From JAKJEP01 sp964580995 (GTDB lineage: Bacteria > Planctomycetota > Phycisphaerae > Sedimentisphaerales > SM23-30), in the NCBI GenBank assembly GCA_964580995.1, contig CAZOMV010000122.1:1-15476 (forward strand): a stretch of DNA of 15,476 nt, read 5' to 3'. Position 1 is the first letter of the stretch; each line of letters begins with the position of its first letter. Below, piece by piece: positions 1 to 6,547 of the stretch. The translations under genes were made by a program, and so were the position numbers. Under the pieces are notes generated by a model, which saw nothing but the letters and a program-made list of their open reading frames with translations, was not told where the DNA came from and searched no databases.

Positions 1-20
1 GAATTCGACATACCACAACG

Positions 21-206
21 ATGGGAGATAGAAGAATCCGGTTTTGCAAAGCCTGTAAAAAGAAATTTACGCCCAGGAATCAAAAACCGATGGAGCAGAC
101 AGAAGAGACATCAAAACCAGCAGCGATGGCAAAATCATCTGCGACTGCAGACAACCATCCGAAAGACACTCCACCAACGGCTACTTCGCATGGATCAGGC
201 AACTGA
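21..206 (+). CDS. small basic hypothetical protein, possibly the end of a longer gene
   Basis: This 61-residue frame carries one CxxC pair (FCKACKKKF, residues 8-16) in a basic N-terminal stretch, followed by a low-complexity Thr/Ser/Ala/Pro-rich tail. No Shine-Dalgarno sequence precedes the ATG, and the frame stays open to the left edge, so it may be the C-terminal end of a gene starting outside the window. Its stop overlaps the start of the next frame by 17 bases, which fits translational coupling. I do not recognise a family. A single CxxC would be half of a zinc-binding site, so any zinc role is a guess. It could also be non-coding. Confidence 0.35.
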   Translation: MGDRRIRFCKACKKKFTPRNQKPMEQTEETSKPAAMAKSSATADNHPKDTPPTATSHGSGN

Positions 207-990
207 ATTCAACATTGTCCGGCAGGCATTTTGCCTGACGGCAAGGGTGAGCGACTTTCTGGAGCATGCCCGGAGCTTCTTTTATGAAGTGATGCTCTCC
301 GATCATGCCTGTCCTAGTTGTGGCGGAGGATTAGAGATGCTGGGCGAGGGACAATGTTGCTGCTGCGATTGCGGGAAACGCTATGATCCAACGATTGTTT
401 TTCAGTATTGCCCGGTATGTAGTGGATCTGTAGTCTTGCGGATTCGCCGCTATGTTTGTAAAACCTGCGGGGCGGATGTGCCCTCGCGATTCCTCTTTGA
501 GGGATTGGTATTCGATGCCGAATATTTTTCCGAAAAGATGCAGGATTATAGGCAACGAAAGGAAGAGCAGCGGGAACAGATTCGGCAAATGCTGGCGGCA
601 ACCCGGTCCCCGCCGATAGATCCCGCCTCAGGTGATCTGGGATCGATTCCAGGTTTGGTTGAGGCCTTAAATGGCCTGACTTTGGACCTCGGAGTTTTAC
701 TGAGGTTTGTGCCCAAAGAAGGTTTTGATCTAAAACGCTATCAAAGCCACATACAGGCTCATTTGGGGGATGATCCTATCAGCCTGGAGGAAATACCGCC
801 TTTGAGTGAAAACCGCCGTTATGATCGTATCGGCCGGTTTATCGCGGTGCTTTTTCTGGATCAGGCAAGGATTGTGGACATCTGTCAGGAGGGGCAGACT
901 ATATGGGTGATAAAACTTGATAACCGAAAAAGACAAGATATTTTTGGAGAAACTGAAACCACTAATGGATGCGAAGGACTTGTGGGTTGA
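190..990 (+). CDS. zinc-ribbon hypothetical protein
   Basis: This 266-residue protein of unknown function has a cysteine-rich block at residues 41-93. Four CxxC pairs are visible: C41/C44, C58/C61 (inside a run of cysteines), C74/C77 and C90/C93. That pattern is expected for two tandem rubredoxin-like zinc ribbons. A charged, probably helical linker (about 111-135) and a mixed C-terminal domain follow. There is no signal peptide or membrane segment, so it is probably cytosolic. No clear ribosome-binding site precedes the ATG, and coupling to the overlapping upstream frame is the likely way it is translated. The 3' end overlaps the next gene. Tandem ribbons occur in nucleic-acid-binding proteins, but the sequence does not prove such a role. 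Confidence 0.65.
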   Translation: MDQATEFNIVRQAFCLTARVSDFLEHARSFFYEVMLSDHACPSCGGGLEMLGEGQCCCCDCGKRYDPTIVFQYCPVCSGSVVLRIRRYVCKTCGADVPSRFLFEGLVFDAEYFSEKMQDYRQRKEEQREQIRQMLAATRSPPIDPASGDLGSIPGLVEALNGLTLDLGVLLRFVPKEGFDLKRYQSHIQAHLGDDPISLEEIPPLSENRRYDRIGRFIAVLFLDQARIVDICQEGQTIWVIKLDNRKRQDIFGETETTNGCEGLVG

Positions 991-1270
991 ACTGCGACCA
1001 GGTCGTCCCAGTTACATGATTCTGCGTGAGACCTATGGCGAGAAAATCCATAAAACCTTCGGAATGACCCGGCAAGGAGTTCGATGGCGGTTCTGGCATC
1101 TGTTTAACCGGGAGTATGTGGCCGCTTTTGGAAGCATCATTTTCATGGAAAAGACTTTCGGTCCCCAGTTGCGGGAACATGCGATCCGCATCAGCAAGGA
1201 AAGATTCGCGTTGCGGCAGGAGGCGAATAGTGTAAACTTTCAGTCTGCCGACTCACTGACTCGAAAATAG
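917..1270 (+). CDS. hypothetical protein overlapping the zinc-ribbon gene
   Basis: This is a basic protein of 117 residues if it starts at the TTG at 917, or 101 residues from the ATG at 965. The ATG at 965 has a GGAGA 14 bases upstream. The TTG has only a distant AGGAGGGG at 887-894. The family is not recognised. The central segment is rich in Arg, Trp and aromatic residues (RQGVRWRFWHLFNREY), and no cysteines match the neighbour's zinc ribbons. It overlaps the preceding gene by 74 bases (TTG start) or 26 bases (ATG start). Such tight overlap suggests that the two products are made together. It appears to be the last gene of an operon entering from the left edge. Confidence 0.55.
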   Translation: MITEKDKIFLEKLKPLMDAKDLWVELRPGRPSYMILRETYGEKIHKTFGMTRQGVRWRFWHLFNREYVAAFGSIIFMEKTFGPQLREHAIRISKERFALRQEANSVNFQSADSLTRK

Positions 1271-1437
1271 GGGCTGCACTATTGGATTACACTTATACGG
1301 TTGCGTTCAATTGTGTTTATCGTGTTCTGTTGGGTTTCTCAACTTGGTAGTTTTGTTTGTAACAGTAATAACGGGGATGGTCTACCGATGATTTCCTGCG
1401 GTTTATGCAGGAGGTCTGTGAACGTGTATGAAAACCC
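1271..1437. other. intergenic stretch without a supported gene
   Basis: This AT-richer spacer follows the last gene of the left operon. A 17-residue open run at 1378-1428 looks protein-like (TDDFLRFMQEV) but has no start site or recognised family. No convincing terminator hairpin was found. The segment may belong to the same debris as the transposase remnant next to it. Confidence 0.5.
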
Positions 1438-1593
1438 TTATATCACATCCGGTTTAAGTCGACGGTCCATGATATAAATCATTGCCAGGTAAATTACGTT
1501 TTCTTTGCGGTCGGTCAGCGTCTCGTAATCTTTGCTCAGACGCTGGTAAAGGTAGAAAGATTTCATTGCAATATCAATGCCACCGTAGTACAT
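1438..1593 (-). pseudogene. chimeric transposase remnant (IS110-like start, IS5-like end)
   Basis: A 51-codon minus-strand frame starts at ATG 1593-1591 and ends at TAA 1440-1438. AAGGA lies 8 bases upstream, and an in-frame TGA sits two codons before the ATG, so this start is fixed. Residues 1-16 (MYYGGIDIAMKSFYLY) resemble the opening strand of IS110-family DEDD transposases, whose first Asp lies in a GID motif. The following residues, including QRLSKDYETLTD and VIYLAMIYIMDRRL, match the well-known C-terminal end of IS5-family DDE transposases (typically RRLSKDYE...EAMIYLAMI.LMLRRL). The middle of both families is absent, so it cannot transpose. I infer fusion of two element remnants; a degraded single IS5-type end with a chance start is the alternative. 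Confidence 0.6.
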
Positions 1594-1686
1594 AAGTCAG
1601 TCCTTTCTGTAAGTAAGATTGTGAGCTAGCCACACGCCAATCTCGTTGTTTCTAAACCTCATCTTACATGATCCGGGACGACTTGT

Positions 1687-1707
1687 TTACTTCATGGTTT
1701 CTCCTCT
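1687..1707 (-). other. orphan ribosome-binding site with aborted start codon
   Basis: On the minus strand a strong AGAGGAG is followed after five bases by ATG AAG TAA, giving a two-residue frame. It lies just downstream of the GH36-like gene. This looks like the surviving start region of a next gene in that operon whose body was lost when the adjacent transposase debris arrived. A chance purine run is possible. Confidence 0.35.
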
Positions 1708-1751
1708 GCTTGTTGTGTGAAATCCAATTTAATAATTACACGCTATCTCTA

Positions 1752-2948
1752 TTACCTGACCTGATTATAGATAATTACCGCAGCGCCGGGAGCCTCCTTG
1801 ATTTTCACTTCCAAACCTGTCTCCAATAGAGTTTTACCGGGAAATCTCTTCGAACCTTCCATATCAAAGTTTGTGACCTTATATTCCCCTACCGGGTCAA
1901 GTCCGCAAAGACGGAAAGCCTGCGACGCCTCTTGATTGTCCCGGCGGCGAAAAACCTGTACTACTCCCTGCCCTTCTTCCGGTCGGTCGTACTGCCATGC
2001 CATCCAGACATCACTGGCTTGACTATAGGGCGTCAATGGATAGAAATCACCGTAATAATTGGGGGCAATAGTTCGCCACTGGCTTATTAGGCATCGAGCA
2101 AGGTCATAATCCAGATCCCCACGGCGTAAGTCCCAGCCCATAGCCAGTGCCAGACACATCGTGCTGCGAAAATCATAGGGTTCGATTACCCGGGTGCACA
2201 AACCGTGCCAGGGTATCCACGAAGCCAGGCGATAGTTGTGGCATTGATCCCCAATCGGCTCAAAATCGATCCCCAGAATAAGAGGAGCAGAGCGGCGAAG
2301 GGTTTCCAGGTCGATTCGGTGATGGTCAAGACGCAATTGCGGATTGCGTTTTAGTAACTCATTCAGAAAAGCCAGATAACCGGCCACATGATAAATCTCA
2401 CTGATTCCCTGCCGGTTATCAGCATCTTTGGCCCGCCAATAAGGCCCCCCGGTTATCATAGTATCCATTCGATGAATATCGATGCCCTGTTCCTGGAGAA
2501 GCGTGCTGAAATGAGTAGCGGCCCACTGCCAGGCTTCCGCATTGCCAAAATCAAATAGTTTGTCACCCCCTTCCGTGCCCAAGAGCCATTCCGGATGGTT
2601 TTCACTCAGCCAGGTCGGTACGGCCGTCGTGACCCGTTCTTCGTTACACCACAAAATGCTCTTGATTCCACGGGCATGAGCGTAATCGGTAATAGCTCGC
2701 AAGCCGTTCGGGAATCGCCGGGTATCCACCTCCCAGGTCCCGGTGACAGCCCAGCCGGGTATGGGAGTTTTCCCGATTTTCGTAAGGTTGGGTGGGTACC
2801 ACCCGGCATCCATCCACCAGTAATCGGGCTTCAAATCCTCTTCCAGATACCGATCGATAAACATTTTCTGGTTTTCTTCCGTGGCGAAAACCATATTTCC
2901 ATACCAGTAGGCGCTGGATGCGGATAATTGCGGGGCAAGCAAGCCCAT
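1752..2948 (-). pseudogene. truncated GH36-like alpha-galactosidase (melibiase)
   Basis: The 398-residue frame corresponds to the (beta/alpha)8 barrel and C-terminal domain of GH36-type enzymes. Recognisable motifs are QLSASSAYWYGNM at the start, WWMDAGW (44-50), HRMD (159-162, the place of the nucleophile Asp), RIDLETLRRSAPL (211-223) and DQCHNYRLASWIPWHG (234-249). Full-length relatives are about 700 residues with a large N-terminal beta-sandwich, which is missing here. The usual Cys-Ala-Ser-Gly-Gly loop before RxDLETLRR is also gone: LDHH runs straight into RIDLETL. The RSDY segment that normally supplies the acid/base is altered to GIDF (226-229), although an Asp remains. No ribosome-binding site precedes the ATG, and a stop lies five codons upstream in frame. 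I infer a non-functional gene cut at its 5' end by a rearrangement. Confidence 0.75.
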
Positions 2949-2949
2949 A

Positions 2950-3129
2950 TCGGCGATTGCCTATCACACCACCAATGCCGTTTCCGTGGGCGCCCTGGGC
3001 CAGTTGGATATCAATACCTTTTTCTTCCGGGGTGATATAGCGGAGATTATCGTGTATCCTTCCGTGAATGATACGCAGCGAAGTGCCGTTGAACAGTACC
3101 TGCGCAACAAATATATAAATCCAAAATGA
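2950..3129 (+). pseudogene. C-terminal fragment of a LamG-like domain protein
   Basis: Reading plus from about 2950 to the TGA at 3127-3129 gives a run containing IAYHTTNAVSVGALGQLDI, then FFFRGDIAEIIVY and EQYLRNKYINPK. It aligns residue for residue with the ends of the two complete LamG-like proteins downstream (GALGQLDIDYFFFRG... and GTLGQLDIDYFFFRGDIAEI). The start of the domain, signal peptide and ribosome-binding site are absent. Left of about 2950 the DNA instead encodes the GH36-like protein on the other strand. Unlike its relatives, it ends right after the domain, with no dockerin-like or PEP-CTERM tail. It is a broken copy left at a recombination junction. Confidence 0.8.
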
Positions 3130-3146
3130 CTGTGGCCGGTTATTTC

Positions 3147-3160
3147 TGCCCGAAATGGCG
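3147..3160 (+). repeat. 14-base repeat, copy 1
   Basis: TGCCCGAAATGGCG differs by one base from copy 2 at 3168-3181 and by two from copy 3 at 6402-6415. All three copies lie a short way past a stop codon. GCC and GGC could pair in a tiny hairpin, too weak for a terminator alone. Confidence 0.5.
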
Positions 3161-3167
3161 GAATTTT

Positions 3168-3181
3168 TGCCTGAAATGGCG
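3168..3181 (+). repeat. 14-base repeat, copy 2
   Basis: TGCCTGAAATGGCG starts 21 bases after copy 1 starts, in the same orientation, downstream of the broken LamG gene. Confidence 0.5.
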
Positions 3182-3397
3182 TTCATCTCATCCGGCTTTT
3201 ATTCGATAATGAATCCAGAAACATTGGCAAGTATCCAAACTATCATATAACCCGTGCTGATAAATCTGAGAGCAAAGCAAGAGAGAAGAAAGTAAACGCA
3301 TCGTATTTTTATGAATGTATTAATTTTAATGAGATAGGTTACTGGTAATAGTTACTAGTTCAGAAAGTAGCAAATTATTTTGTAAGGAGAGAACTGT

Positions 3398-4393
3398 ATG
3401 AATTGGAAAAGTACAATATTTTTGGCTGTCGTAGTGTGTTTATGTGCCAATCTGGCCATTCAGGCGCAGATACCCGATCCAGAAAATCCTGATCCCAACG
3501 ATCCCAATACCTCCATGACGCTGTTACTCTGGCTGGATGCAGGTGTAGGAGTCATGGCAGAGAGTCCCGAACCGAATGACCCCAATTTTGTTCCCGCTGC
3601 ATCAGATGATGTAGTCATGCTATGGAAAGACCGCTCGCATAGTGGTAATGATGCAACTCGTGTCAAAGGGAGCATGTTTTTATCCTCGTATGATTTTGAT
3701 AAAACTGAAGGGGGAGTAAATATTCTGCCGGTGGTTACGTTCAATAAGGACGGCTTCTTTAAACTGAATACGGCTCCCCTGCGAGTACCGGAATTGTCAG
3801 TATATGCCGTAGTAGAACAAACCCAAGCTGAGCGCCGGGTGTATTTCAGCACCTACAGCAATGACGTTCAATGGGGGCATGGTGTGAACCTGGATATGGA
3901 AGGGGGCAGCACTCGAGTGTTCACTTCCGGCGGTACGCAAGGCAACATCAGTGACTGGACGATGCCCGGGCCGGCTGCGGGGATGCATATTCTAACCGCC
4001 TTGATTAGTTTTCCTTTAAATAGCAAAAGGGTCTATTCGGATGGTTTACCTTTGGGTGGTCCGGTACCAGTGCCTGGCTTGTCCTATTATGGTGGTGAAA
4101 CCGCATCCGTCGGGGCCCTGGGACAACTGGATATTGATTATTTCTTCTTTCGTGGTAATATCGCGGAACTTATCGTATACGACTCGGCTGATGAGACACT
4201 TCGAGAAATTGTGGAAACGTATCTTTTTGAAAAATACCAACCTACTTTGGAGTGTTCGGACTGGGGCTATTACCAGCAGGACCTGAACCAGGATTGTTAT
4301 GTAAACCTGGCTGATTTTGCCATCTTTGTGCAACGGTGGTTGCAATGTACCGATCCTCAGGGAGAAGGTTGTGACAATTTAATCAATCCGTAG
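3398..4393 (+). CDS. exported LamG-like protein with dockerin-like C-terminal module
   Basis: This 331-residue protein has a signal peptide (residues 1-23, likely cleaved after IQA), then a Pro/Asp/Asn linker. A concanavalin-like LamG domain follows (about 41-280), starting LLLWLDAG and passing through WKDRS and GALGQLDIDYFFFRG. The last 45 residues form the compact module common at the ends of exported planctomycete proteins: C286, C300, C317 and C325, with an EF-hand-like calcium loop DLNQDCYVNLADF (295-307) as in type I dockerins. The ATG follows AAGGAGAG at good spacing, and a strong terminator lies just after the stop. It probably binds carbohydrate or protein partners at the cell surface; the ligand is unknown. 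Its LamG domain is a near duplicate of the next gene's, but the tails differ. Catalytic residues were not seen. Confidence 0.85.
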   Translation: MNWKSTIFLAVVVCLCANLAIQAQIPDPENPDPNDPNTSMTLLLWLDAGVGVMAESPEPNDPNFVPAASDDVVMLWKDRSHSGNDATRVKGSMFLSSYDFDKTEGGVNILPVVTFNKDGFFKLNTAPLRVPELSVYAVVEQTQAERRVYFSTYSNDVQWGHGVNLDMEGGSTRVFTSGGTQGNISDWTMPGPAAGMHILTALISFPLNSKRVYSDGLPLGGPVPVPGLSYYGGETASVGALGQLDIDYFFFRGNIAELIVYDSADETLREIVETYLFEKYQPTLECSDWGYYQQDLNQDCYVNLADFAIFVQRWLQCTDPQGEGCDNLINP

Positions 4394-4410
4394 GAACCGG
4401 TAATGGATAT

Positions 4411-4453
4411 CTTCCGAGCCGGTGTGCGTAAACCGGCTCGGAGGATTCCTTTT
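4411..4453 (+). terminator. rho-independent terminator after the dockerin-tailed LamG gene
   Basis: A perfect 11-base-pair stem (TCCGAGCCGGT at 4413-4423 with ACCGGCTCGGA at 4432-4442) and an 8-base loop begin 20 bases after the stop codon. The stem can extend by a T-G and a C-G pair. It is followed by ATTCCTTTT. This separates the transcript from the next LamG gene. Confidence 0.8.
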
Positions 4454-4598
4454 GAAATGGTTGCGTATATTTTTGAATTCATGACAGACAAGAGATCATG
4501 AGTATTTAATGGTTTTCTGCCATACTGATGCCTGAAAGGAGGTGTGTTGGTAAAATTAGTTTGGAATACTTGCCTTGAAATGTGAAGGAAGTGTAGTA

Positions 4599-4634
4599 AT
4601 GGAAAAATTGTTAATGTTATTTTATGAGGAGTGA
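4599..4634 (+). CDS. putative 11-residue leader peptide (upstream ORF)
   Basis: GAAGGAAG (4584-4591) precedes an ATG at 4599 with 7-base spacing. The frame encodes MEKLLMLFYEE and stops at 4632-4634, three bases before the ATG of the PEP-CTERM gene. It contains that gene's ribosome-binding site (GAGGAG, 4626-4631). Ribosomes translating it would cover or open that site, so it could couple or limit expression of the downstream protein. With only 11 codons, chance cannot be excluded. Confidence 0.35.
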   Translation: MEKLLMLFYEE

Positions 4635-4637
4635 AAG

Positions 4638-5444
4638 ATGAAAAATTCGGTAATTAGTTTAGTAGCGGTTCTTTTGGTAAGTATGGCATTGGTAAGTTCT
4701 GCCAGTGCGGCTCCGGTACTCTGGCTGAAGGCAGATGCCGGGGTAATCAGCGATACCCAGGGGGTGGCCACCTGGGAAGATCAATCCGCTACGGGCAACG
4801 ATGCGATTCGTGTCAAAGGTACGATGCAGGCTGCGACCCGAATGTTCCCCATAGGGGAGAAGAATGTAATTCGGTTCAACAAAGATGGGTTTTTCTCTCT
4901 GGATACGGCTTCCCTGCGGTTGGCGGACCTGACGGTCTGTGCGGTGGTGGAACAGACGGAGGCCGAGCGTCGAGTATATTTCAGCACCTATAGTAATGCC
5001 GTAAACTGGGGCTATGGCGTGAATCTGGATATGGAAGGTTCCGGTACGCGAGCGTTTACCTCTGCGGGTTCGCAAGCCACCATTAGTGACTGGTGGACAG
5101 CCGGACCGAGTGCGGGGATGCATTTGCTCACGACTACTATTAGTTCCACCCTGGGTACCAAGAGCATTTATGCGGATGGTGCTCTTTTGGGCGGTCCGGT
5201 GGCGGTGCCGGGTATATCCTATTATGATGCCGAAACGGCGTCCATCGGGACGCTGGGGCAACTGGACATCGATTACTTTTTCTTCCGCGGCGATATTGCG
5301 GAGATCATCATTCTTTCGGGAACCGATGTGCAGGAAATCGCGGGCTGTGAAGAATACCTGATGAACAAGTATTTCATCCCGGAACCGATGACCCTGACGC
5401 TGCTGGGAGTGGGTGGCTTGGCACTGATTCGGCGTAAAAAATAG
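4638..5444 (+). CDS. PEP-CTERM-anchored LamG-like protein
   Basis: This 268-residue exported protein has a signal peptide (1-24, ending SASA) and a LamG-like domain from APVLWLKADAG (25-35) through WEDQS (46-50) and GTLGQLDIDYFFFRG to about residue 245. It ends in a textbook PEP-CTERM signal: IPEP, the hydrophobic stretch TLTLLGVGGLALI, then RRKK. In known systems this tail is cut by an exosortase, and the protein is handed to the exopolysaccharide or cell envelope; no exosortase is encoded here. The start follows GAGGAG at 4626-4631. The domain is closely similar to that of the preceding gene (shared AERRVYFSTYSN and GVNLDMEG), which points to tandem duplication with a tail swap. Its ligand is unknown. 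Confidence 0.88.
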   Translation: MKNSVISLVAVLLVSMALVSSASAAPVLWLKADAGVISDTQGVATWEDQSATGNDAIRVKGTMQAATRMFPIGEKNVIRFNKDGFFSLDTASLRLADLTVCAVVEQTEAERRVYFSTYSNAVNWGYGVNLDMEGSGTRAFTSAGSQATISDWWTAGPSAGMHLLTTTISSTLGTKSIYADGALLGGPVAVPGISYYDAETASIGTLGQLDIDYFFFRGDIAEIIILSGTDVQEIAGCEEYLMNKYFIPEPMTLTLLGVGGLALIRRKK

Positions 5445-5448
5445 TATT

Positions 5449-5476
5449 TCACTTCATTTCCCCTCCGAAGAAGTGA
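5449..5476 (+). terminator. weak hairpin after the PEP-CTERM gene
   Basis: TCACTTC (5449-5455) pairs with GAAGTGA (5470-5476) across a 14-base loop just past the stop. There is no T run, so it is at most an accessory to the stronger hairpin that follows. Confidence 0.35.
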
Positions 5477-5486
5477 ACACTACACA

Positions 5487-5514
5487 GGGCAGGTAATGAT
5501 ACCTGCCCAATTTT
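5487..5514 (+). terminator. terminator hairpin between the PEP-CTERM and pseudopilin genes
   Basis: GGGCAGGTA (5487-5495) and TACCTGCCC (5500-5508) form a perfect 9-base-pair stem with an ATGA loop, followed by AATTTT. The loop contains the first possible ATG (5496) of the next frame, which argues against that ATG as a start. Confidence 0.7.
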
Positions 5515-5531
5515 ATAGCGAAAGGATTGTT

Positions 5532-6398
5532 ATGAAAATGGAAAGAAAAGGTTTTACGCTGGTGGAACTGCTGGTGGTGATTGCGATTATCGCAATCCTG
5601 GTATCGATTTTGATGCCGGCGCTTTCCAGAATTCGGGATTCAGCCCGTATGACGGTTTGCAAAACAAACCTGAAAGCACTGGGTTTCGGCACTCGCCAAT
5701 ATGCAGACGATCATGAAAACAAAATCCCTGTCTGGGGCATCGAATTTGATGAAATAACATCTGAACAAGATCCCGGAGCGGACTGGATAATAAAAACCCC
5801 GAATTCATTGGCCAGGGCATTCGAACTGGGTTATATCTGGGAATACGCCAATGCCGCCAATTCATACGCCTGCCCCACCCTGACAAACAAAATGAATCCG
5901 AAACCATATGTAAATATTACTCATAGCCCTTATGTGTGGGGTTGGCCAGATGGTACAGGAACTCAGAATCCGCCAGGTCCGATGTGGAGTTATTCGGTTA
6001 ATGGCCAGGCAGGGATGTCCATGAATGACCCTCAGATCCGTGCCAATCCCGATCTTGTCCAGCCGTCTCCGTATGACGTATTTATGATGTACGAGCAAGA
6101 CGAAATGGACGCAGCTGCCTGGGATAATAGTGTATCCTTGTTTATGGATACTTATAGCATTGCCGCCAGGGACGATTCGATCGGCAGATACCATATGGTT
6201 TCCGGTGAGATCAAAAATGTCGGTGGAACAACGCAGGATACTAAGAGAGGGAGCGGTAATTTGGTTTATTTTGACGGCCATGTGGGTGATATGAGCATTG
6301 AAGAATACATGGTTCGACGAAGTACGATAAATGGTACCAAACAATTAATTGGTGGCTGCTACATTGGTAGTACCCCCTTTATTTGGCCCGGTTTTTAA
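5532..6398 (+). CDS. pseudopilin-like protein with prepilin N-terminal signal and DGH motif
   Basis: This 288-residue protein starts with a type IV prepilin / type II secretion signal: MKMERKG followed by FTLVELLVVIAIIAILVSI. Prepilin peptidase should cut after G7, and the conserved Glu is at +5 (E12). The rest is a soluble C-terminal domain. Near the end, LVYFDGHVGDM (DGH at 248-250) matches the processing-associated motif common in large planctomycete families of this type. The ATG at 5532 was chosen because AAAGGA (5521-5526) precedes it by five bases. The earlier in-frame ATG at 5496 lies in a terminator loop and would add 12 residues before the signal. It is probably an envelope protein; whether it joins a pilus or secretion system is unknown. 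Confidence 0.85.
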   Translation: MKMERKGFTLVELLVVIAIIAILVSILMPALSRIRDSARMTVCKTNLKALGFGTRQYADDHENKIPVWGIEFDEITSEQDPGADWIIKTPNSLARAFELGYIWEYANAANSYACPTLTNKMNPKPYVNITHSPYVWGWPDGTGTQNPPGPMWSYSVNGQAGMSMNDPQIRANPDLVQPSPYDVFMMYEQDEMDAAAWDNSVSLFMDTYSIAARDDSIGRYHMVSGEIKNVGGTTQDTKRGSGNLVYFDGHVGDMSIEEYMVRRSTINGTKQLIGGCYIGSTPFIWPGF

Positions 6399-6401
6399 AA
6401 A

Positions 6402-6415
6402 TGCCTGAATTGGCG
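6402..6415 (+). repeat. 14-base repeat, copy 3
   Basis: TGCCTGAATTGGCG, just after the pseudopilin stop codon, differs from copy 2 by one base and lies in the same orientation. Confidence 0.45.
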
Positions 6416-6547
6416 ATTTATTTGCCAGATTTGGTTTGAATCTTTAATGATGTTATGAGATGCGATTCGTAAGTTCAAATATAATTTTGAAAATGTACTT
6501 TCTATGAGAAATATGAACAAAGTTCCATTTTATTAATAACAAGAAGA

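Larger units (their letters stand above)
3130..3397. other. AT-rich intergenic region before the LamG genes
   Basis: No gene is seen here. The first 60 bases carry two copies of a 14-base repeat (3147-3160 and 3168-3181). The rest is AT-rich and probably contains the promoter of the next gene. A clear -35/-10 pair could not be assigned. The region ends in the ribosome-binding site AAGGAGAG of the gene at 3398. Confidence 0.5.

Noticed and set aside
1378..1431. Seventeen-residue open run WSTDDFLRFMQEVCERV
   Set aside because: It looks protein-like and may be debris of a mobile element, but has no start site and is too short to assign.
2644..3186. Long minus-strand frame across the junction
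   Set aside because: It is a shadow of the GH36-like gene and of the LamG fragment on the other strand, with no family-like motifs.
3135..3200. GCCGG and CCGGC followed by TTTT as a terminator of the broken LamG gene
   Set aside because: The stem has only five pairs, with a loop of more than 50 bases, so folding as a terminator is unlikely.
4535..4585. AAAGGAGGTG followed by a 12-codon frame from TTG 4547
   Set aside because: It has a near-perfect ribosome-binding sequence, but the spacing is too short and no conserved product is seen. It is less convincing than the leader frame at 4599.
4659..5261. 200-residue minus-strand frame opposite the PEP-CTERM gene
   Set aside because: The plus strand encodes a clear signal peptide, LamG domain and PEP-CTERM tail. 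The minus frame is a shadow.
5496..5531. Upstream ATG giving a 300-residue pseudopilin
   Set aside because: This ATG lies in the loop of a 9-base-pair terminator hairpin and has no ribosome-binding site. The ATG at 5532 has AAAGGA at good spacing and places the prepilin signal at the N-terminus.
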